From Branchiostoma floridae (Eukaryota; Chordata; Leptocardii; Amphioxiformes; Branchiostomatidae): a stretch of DNA of 64,000 nt. Shown here one piece after another: positions 58,101-64,000 of the stretch (positions are counted from its first letter, which is position 1; every line of letters begins with the position of its first letter). The stretch is from NCBI RefSeq assembly GCF_000003815.2, contig NC_049995.1, positions 1,268,587 through 1,332,586 on the forward strand, written 5' to 3'. The position numbers were made by a program, and so were the translations under genes. The notes under the pieces were generated by a model. That model saw nothing but the letters and a program-made list of their open reading frames with translations, ran no database searches and was not told where the DNA came from.

Positions 58101-58860
58101 CATAGTTTCTGCACAACGTAAACATCTCTCCGTCATACCATTCATGTGCATGGGTATGTCGTATAAATGAAAATCTCGGCTTTCACTGTGAACACTGTAA
58201 CAACACTGTAACATAATGTTACTGTTTTCAGCACTGTTAAACCTTGCTAGTTACAGTGGAAAACTCCATAATTTACTCAGTTCAAGCCTCCTTGCCCAGG
58301 GATGTATAACTATTTATTGTGGGATCTGATCAAGGAGGTTAGAATAAAAATATAGATGTGATTAATCGAAGCATAAAATTAAAGTCACTTGTTTCGGTTA
58401 TCTATCTACACACATATTGTGGGTTAATCTAGCTATCTTATAAGCAATCACACAGAGATCAGAATGCATAACGATATTCCCAAGTTAAAGTTCCCATAAA
58501 ATTTAACAAAACCCGTTTGTACGTCATTATGCAATGGTCAAGACAAGGACTGTTTGCTTTTACAGGCCTTTGACATATTAGTTATTACGTAGAATTCCTG
58601 TCGCTGACTCGTGTTCTGATATCCGTGAGAGGGACTATATTATTTACGCTGCCTAGCAATATTTACACTTGGTATGAATTTGACTAAAATGTTGTGTTGT
58701 TCAGAACATCTTGAAATTTGCCAGTGCGGTCACGGACCTGCATTGTTCTTGAACATTTTGCAGATTTTTCAGTTTTCCAGGATGACATGAAAAAAATGAC
58801 GATACAGTTTTTTAACGTTAGATTGTTGGTAGCTATTCAGCTATACTGAGTTACGTATAT

Positions 58861-58970
58861 ATAGAATACAACATGGTGTATTCCGCATCACCTGAGGCAC
58901 AAGCTGGACTGCGGAAAGGATCGCCAGAAGGGACCGAGACTGACGCGGAATACACCGCGTTGTATTCTAT
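58861..58970. mobile_element. 110-bp foldback/MITE element
   Basis: ATAGAATACAACATGGTGTA...CCGC at the left and GCGG...TTGTATTCTAT at the right form 26-bp arms with two mismatches. Confidence 0.75.
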
Positions 58971-59589
58971 TTATGTCATACTCACCCGAGAAACCAAATG
59001 TTTCAATATGAAATGCACCAGAAGTTGAGAAAATTGTAATTGTAGCGTCCTTATCCGGTATTCGATTTTTTCAACTCGGCCCAACTTTGTTCAATGTACT
59101 TTTATTTTCACGGTGTTCACGGTGATGACTGTAACGTGCACTTATCATTACTGATAACAAATAATTTAAAAGACTTTTTTATGTGCAACTGTTGCCACCG
59201 TGAACATTTAGTTCCGAGAACAAGTTAAAGTTTCTCAGAACGTGAAAGTTTGGTACCGAGAAGATAAAGTGAATTACAGTAGTTCGATTCACTCAAAGGA
59301 AGCCTGTGTGATACACCTTCAAAGCATGTATGATACAGAAAGTTATCACACGGTCCGGAACACCTGTATGGAACGTTTGTGTGGCCCAGGTATGACATAA
59401 ACAACCATACGCAGGCATCTAAAGATGAAGCTATTTATCGTCCTGCCAACTACGTAGATTGTAGTTTTGTGAGCTGTTTATTATGAAATCGCACGGCAGC
59501 AGGAGGAATATGTGGATCTCTGCAGAAGGCTTTTGGCATCTTGCATAACTTTAAGTTTACAAGTTCTCCGGATGATTGCGGGACGTTCC

Positions 59590-59730
59590 GAACTTGCGAC
59601 AGTCGTATTGAGGTCACCTGAGTTAGCGTTGAATGACAGCCACTTCAGACTCTTGAGATTTAGCCCTGCCTATTGTAACCCTCTCAAAATTAAAAGAGAA
59701 GAGAAAGTAGTCGGCCCACCCAATAATAAT
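59590..59730 (+). mobile_element. SINE 3' end
   Basis: GTCGTATTGAGGTCACCTGA, CACTTCAGACTCTTGAGATT and GTAGTCGGCCCACCCAATAA match the tails of copies at 4085 and 26607. An (AAT)n run follows, then TGATCTTTATTGCATGTTCA, which may be the 3' end of a CR1-like LINE on the - strand (to about 60000, uncertain). Confidence 0.6.
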
Positions 59731-60162
59731 AATAATGATCTTTATTGCATGTTCATGCCCGTAGGCTAAATGCACAAATGACCACAAGTAGTCTAATGGG
59801 TGAAAAGGAATAAAAACAACTAAGCTTAATATACAGTAGTTTCAACTAGACTAATGGAAAATGATCTTAAATATCGTGTCTCCATATAGGACACAGCATA
59901 ATACAATACTATCGTTAATCGCTACATCTAATATTTTCTTCTCTCTTTTTGAAACTCGTGCGTTTATCCTTTAGAGGAGTATGGTTATGCCTGCCGGATT
60001 CTATATGTAAGGGATGGTCACTAATACGAAATTTACACAAAGCTCTACGATGTTACACGTAACAAGTAATTTTTTCAGAAAAAATCTGAGAGCCAAGAGA
60101 GTAAATTGTTGTCGCCTAACCATGATTATTTCCATAATATGATGTGCAGAAATTTGAGAAGA

Positions 60163-60336
60163 ATGAGAATCATCCAGCTGAAGTTGTGGCGCCTGTGCAG
60201 CTGTTTCACTGTCATCTTCAACTTCTTCAAACGGCTGCTGTGGAGGTCACATGGTCGACGGAACAGTGACACCCCTCTCCCCTCTCACAGCAGTGGTACG
60301 GTCCCAGTACAGGCCCCAACAGCTTCAGGGAATGAG
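60163..60336 (+). CDS. EBAG9: EBAG9 coding exon 1
   Basis: ATG to donor GAG|GTAAAA at 60337, 58 codons, phase 0. Carries the N-terminal amphipathic/membrane segment and Cys12/Cys14. Confidence 0.9.
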
Positions 60337-63300
60337 GTAAAACACGCTGTGATTTAGTTTTTTCCCGATACCTATCTGCCATAAACACTGGAAATATGAG
60401 TGTTTGTGCTACGGCATTGTTTAAACCACAGCAAATTCTTCTGTTCCACTCATACATAGAATTGCTCTTGTCCTACATTATTTGCAAAATTGAATGAATA
60501 TGATATAGATATATGGTACAAGTCTAACTTATCACTCACTCACATGTCCTTATATGGCACAAGTCTAACTTATCACACTCTCATGTCCTTATATGGCACA
60601 AGTCTAACGTATCACACTCACATGTCCTTATATGGCACAAGTCTAACTTATCACTCACTCACATGTCCTTATATGGCACAAGTCTAACTTATCACTCACT
60701 CACATGTCCTTATATGGCACAAGTCTAACTTATCACACTCACATGTCCTTATATGGCAGCCAGAGCTCACCTCTTGGACAGACTGGGGTGATGGACCCAC
60801 CAGTGTGGAAGTGGTGCCCAGCAGTACACAGCATGATGAGGACCAACCTGAACCTGACTACTTCCAGGACATGGCACCACAGATTAAACGACCAACCAAG
60901 GTGAGCGTTACTTCCAGGACATGGCACCACAGATTAAACGACCAACCAAGGTGAGCGTTACTTCCAGGACATGGCACCACAGATTAAACGACCAACCAAG
61001 GTGAGCGTTACTTCCAGGACATGGCACCACAGATTAAACGACCAACCAAGGTGAGCGTTACTTCCAAGACATGACACCAGAGATTAAACGACCAACCAAG
61101 GTGAGCGTTACTTGCAGAACATGACACTGCAGATTAAACGAGCAACCAAGGTGAGCGTTACATCCAGGACATGGCACCACAGATTAAACGACCAACCAAG
61201 GTGAGCGTTACTTCCAAGACATGACACCAGAGATTAAACGACCAACCAAGGTGAGCGTTACTTGCAGAACATGACACTGCAGATTAAACGAGCAACCAAG
61301 GTGAGCGTTACATCCAGGACATGGCACCACAGATTAAACGACCAACCAAGGTGAGCGTTACTTCCAAGACATGACACCAGAGATTAAACGACCAACCAAG
61401 GTGAGCGTTACTTCCAGATTAAACGACCAACCAAGGTGAGCGTTACTTGCAGGACATGACACCGCAGATTAAACGACCAACCAAGGTTAGCGTTACATCC
61501 AGGACATGGCACCACAGATTAAACGACCAACCAAGGTGAGCGTTACTTCCAGATTAAACGACCAACCAAGGTGAGCGTTACTTCCAGGATATGACACTGC
61601 AGACCAAATGGCTAACAAAGGTGGTTGTTACTTCCAGCACACAGCACTGCAGATTATTTTTATAGGAACCCAAGATACTGAATCTGGATGTAACCTATAG
61701 AGTTTTTGTGCTGATTCAGACATGAAAAAATTGTTTTTTACAGAATTGTTGTCTGTGGTTTATATGGCAAAACATGTGTAATATGTATTGTAGCTTTTTG
61801 CTTAAAATGATGTAGTGAAGTAATAGCGCAACGAGGAAGAATTAGGGTCACTAATTGTTCCTTCAGTTCTGTATCATACATGATATCTATGAATCTCTCT
61901 GCAGATTGTAGTAAAGAAAAAACTTCATTCAGAGCCAATGGAGGACCTAGGGAGTCTGTCCAGCCGTCTGTCTGCAAGCACTGACGCAGGACTGTTACCT
62001 GTGGTGAGTAAACAAACAAACAAACAAACAAACCTGAATGGATGGGAGAAACAAATTTACAAATTCTTTTCAAGTCTATTCTCTGTCTGCCATGGCACTT
62101 AAATCAAAATTGTTGAATGTCAATACAATATAGTACTATTGGGCGTCTCAGACAGAATATTTATTGCTTGAAAATTGAGGCATGTTGGAATGGAGCCAAT
62201 CGTGTGGCAGACTATCACTTCTGTTACGTTTTTAATAGCAATGTTGGAAGCACAACATCAAGTTCTAGCATAAATATCCACGTGGTTGTTGAGTTATAAG
62301 GCCTCCCTACCTACATGTAGCACGGCTCGAGGGTGTGTCAAAGAAATGTCCGCTCCATATACAGAAGTTTGCACTTTCAAGAGAAATGTTCACTTACAAA
62401 GGAAGAAACGCCCACTTTCCAAGAGAAATGTACGCTTGAAAGTCGAGAAATGTCCACTTTTCTAGAGAGATGTACTCATTGGTCAGGGGGTGCTAGTATC
62501 ACCTGTGGCAGTATGTCTTACATGGAGAACAAAGTGATTGATAAAACCAGTCTGATTTATGCAGACATAATTCCAGCAGGTCACAGATACTCCTGATGAA
62601 TGGGTCTAGAGAGATGTCCAATGAAACATCCCCCAGTATAACACACTCCTGTGTATCTATACTGTACATACCTGTGGGTCCTGCACTACAGATCTCTCAA
62701 ACAGATACATGTATGGCAGACACACAAGATGTTCCAGTGGCATGCATGGCCGAATGACAAGCAACCTGGAGAATAACAAAAATGGTGACAATCTGGGCAC
62801 AGAGAGAAAAAAGCAACTTCATGCTCAGTGTATGTGATAAACTTGTGATCTATAACATTTGAATTTTTATGTTTATTGTTTATAATGTATGCCTGTTAAA
62901 CTGTTGTAAAGCATACATGTAGCACACAGATGTATTGTGAAGCTATGTAAACTATACAGAATGTCAACTTCACCTCCCACCCTACAAGACATTCCAATAG
63001 AAGCTAGCTAGGCATGGGAAAAAATGTTGTGTTTCCTGTTTCCTGACATACCCTAACATAGTGCCAACCCTAGACTTTTTTTGGGTAGGCAATGGAGTCA
63101 CATAGCTTCTAGTTACAATTTTTCATCAGCCTGCTTCCTATTGAAATAAAAACACCCCTTGTCCTATCTAATAAATAATGAATGATAAATGTATTATTAT
63201 GCACAACATTAAAGTTTGACATTGAAAGACAAGTGTCCTCACGCATTTCAGTTTACTTTGTTCAACTATGTCACACTAGAGTTTTGGCCAGCCTCAAAAA

Positions 63301-63673
63301 TATTACAAGGGAAAAAAAGAAGATAATCCATACCTACTGACACTGATTTTTTAAGGAGTGAAACAGGAAACACAACAGTTTTTCCTTGGCCCTAGTCATT
63401 TTCATTTTTCAGTGAGGAAATTGGTATGGTGATTGATTGTGATTGATTTCCCAGAGTTCGGAGCTGGAGACGTGGACGGATGACGGGAACGCGTGGGAAG
63501 AGGACGGGGACTCCATGCTGGCGTGGGAGGCGGAGGCAGCGATACGCGAGCAGCGACAGGCCGAACGCGAGAGGAGACACGCCGATCAGCAGCGCAGGAA
63601 ACAAGAGATGGAGGCACAGAGGGTCGCTAGGCAACAACAACAACATAGACTGGCAGTCAAACTTTCATCATAG
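60163..63673 (+). CDS. EBAG9: EBAG9 (RCAS1) orthologue, 210 aa
   Basis: Four exons (60163-60336, 60760-60900, 61905-62003, 63455-63673), all phase 0, give 210 aa; human EBAG9 is 213 aa. The N-terminus MRIIQLKLWRLCSCF...FKRLLWRS matches the membrane-proximal N-terminus of EBAG9, keeping the Cys pair at 12 and 14 known to be palmitoylated; the Cys near 27 is Trp. Then TSWTDWGDGPTSV, EPDYFQDMAPQI, VVKKK, SSRLSASTD, SSELETWTDDGNAWEED and a charged C-terminal coiled coil (QAERERRHADQQRRKQEME) ending AVKLSS. EBAG9 is a Golgi/secretory-pathway protein reported to restrain regulated exocytosis. The start was chosen by alignment; an in-frame ATG exists 57 bases upstream. No AATAAA was found before the window ends. 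Confidence 0.95.
60508..60759 (+). repeat. 39-41-bp minisatellite abutting the EBAG9 exon 2 acceptor
   Basis: About six units of GTCTAACTTATCACTCACTC + ACATGTCCTTATATGGCACAA. The last unit ends ATATGGCAG, which is the exon 2 splice acceptor. Confidence 0.9.
60760..60900 (+). CDS. EBAG9: EBAG9 coding exon 2
   Basis: Acceptor TATGGCAG at 60759, donor AAG|GTGAGC at 60901, 47 codons, phase 0. TSWTDWGDGPTSVEVV and EPDYFQDMAPQIKRPTK. Its last 40 nt plus donor are the unit of the following minisatellite. Confidence 0.9.
60861..61660 (+). repeat. 50-bp minisatellite made from the EBAG9 exon 2 / intron 2 junction
   Basis: The unit is the last 40 nt of exon 2 plus 10 nt of intron (AACCAAG|GTGAGCGTTA then CTTCCAG...). 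Donor copies occur at 60901, 60951, 61001, 61051, 61101, 61151, 61201, 61251, 61301, 61351, 61401, 61436, 61486 (GTTAGC), 61536 and 61571, with a decayed one at 61621. A three-unit (150-bp) block at 61061-61210 is repeated at 61211-61360. Some units are cut to 35 bp. Confidence 0.95.
61905..62003 (+). CDS. EBAG9: EBAG9 coding exon 3
   Basis: Acceptor CTCTGCAG at 61904, donor GTG|GTGAGT at 62004, 33 codons. IVVKKKLHSEP, then LSSRLSASTDAGLLPV. Confidence 0.9.
62004..63454 (+). other. EBAG9 intron 3
   Basis: Intronic DNA with a (CAAA)n run at 62010-62031. At 62338-62475 there are degenerate copies of AGAAATGTCCACTTT. No other gene was seen. Confidence 0.6.
63455..63673 (+). CDS. EBAG9: EBAG9 coding exon 4
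   Basis: Acceptor TTCCCAG at 63454; stop TAG at 63671-63673. Encodes the acidic W-rich segment and the C-terminal coiled coil, as in vertebrate EBAG9. Confidence 0.92.
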   Translation, partial: SSELETWTDDGNAWEEDGDSMLAWEAEAAIREQRQAERERRHADQQRRKQEMEAQRVARQQQQHRLAVKLSS

Positions 63674-64000
63674 CAATATGCCAACTTTGTGTCTATGTTA
63701 TGTAGAAACTCATTCCTGTATTATATGTAGTGTCTTATGTCATCACAAAGTTTGAATGTCAATGTTGCAATATTACTCCATTGTCCTAGGTAGAAATTGG
63801 TTCTAGTATAGATAGAAGCTGATGTCGGTATGCATGAGGAAGAAGTCCTTTTACACAGTAAATGATCGATAACAGATCTGGATAATCAGAGTTCTACAGA
63901 AGACTTTTTACTTGTATATACTTGTAACAATATCACAGGACACAAAATCACATCATTATGACCAAAGAACAAAACAAAACAACAGCAGAATTATGTAGGT

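Noticed and set aside
57484-58125. 213-codon minus-strand ORF
   Set aside because: No recognisable domain. It spans a transposon end and a GC-rich region where stops are rare; the GC-rich part is better explained as the EBAG9 promoter/5' exon.

Overview
The window looks like chordate nuclear DNA, most probably from a lancelet (Branchiostoma). This is inferred from sequence: short exons with GT-AG introns, symmetric phase-1 'shuffled' extracellular modules (kringle, EGF, TNFR-like, hevein-like, F5/8C, fucolectin), many short-TIR elements and SINEs, long minisatellites, and two runs of N (assembly gaps). No prokaryotic operon, CRISPR array or virus was seen. Four genes can be assembled by hand, all on the + strand, and in each the splice phases close.

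Region 1 (1-7.2 kb): the 3' part of a secreted or membrane lectin-like gene (gene 1) with furin-like Cys-rich repeats, two hevein-like domains and two fucolectin-type (F-lectin) domains. Its introns hold a SINE with a TIR element nested in it, and a MITE. Region 2 (7.2-16.5 kb): no gene recognised; a G-rich minisatellite, a 1.3-kb TIR element with internal repeats, and nested foldback elements. Region 3 (16.5-27.94 kb): a complete 13-exon gene (gene 2) for a 758-aa secreted protein. Its order is signal peptide, kringle, coiled coil, TNFR-like and EGF-like Cys-rich segment, then three tandem TNF/C1q-like jelly-roll domains. An in-frame alternative terminal exon lies in intron 10. This is the most unusual protein in the window.

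Region 4 (28-36 kb): a CAGACAGGGAGG-type minisatellite, a LINE fragment, a long-TIR foldback element and a 288-bp tandem repeat. Region 5 (38.2-46.6 kb): gene 3, a paralogue of gene 1 with its N-terminal membrane anchor visible. It is broken by a nonsense codon, a retroposed 294-bp insert inside an exon with a 15-bp target-site duplication, loss of a half-domain exon, and loss of the fucose-binding motif. Region 6 (46.6-58 kb): gene-poor, with large 42-bp and 43-bp minisatellites, a local duplication around the second gap and a second copy of the 1.2-1.3-kb TIR element.

Region 7 (57.8-63.7 kb): a complete EBAG9 (RCAS1) orthologue of four coding exons and 210 aa. Coding exon 2 lies between two different minisatellites that run into its 3' and 5' splice sites. 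A GC-rich segment at 57.8-58.1 kb with an ETS-type site and strong donors is a candidate promoter and 5' non-coding exon.

Genes 1 and 3 look like ancient tandem duplicates flanking gene 2, and all three encode modular extracellular proteins. EBAG9 is an unrelated conserved trafficking gene. All functional statements come from family knowledge; no database search was run.
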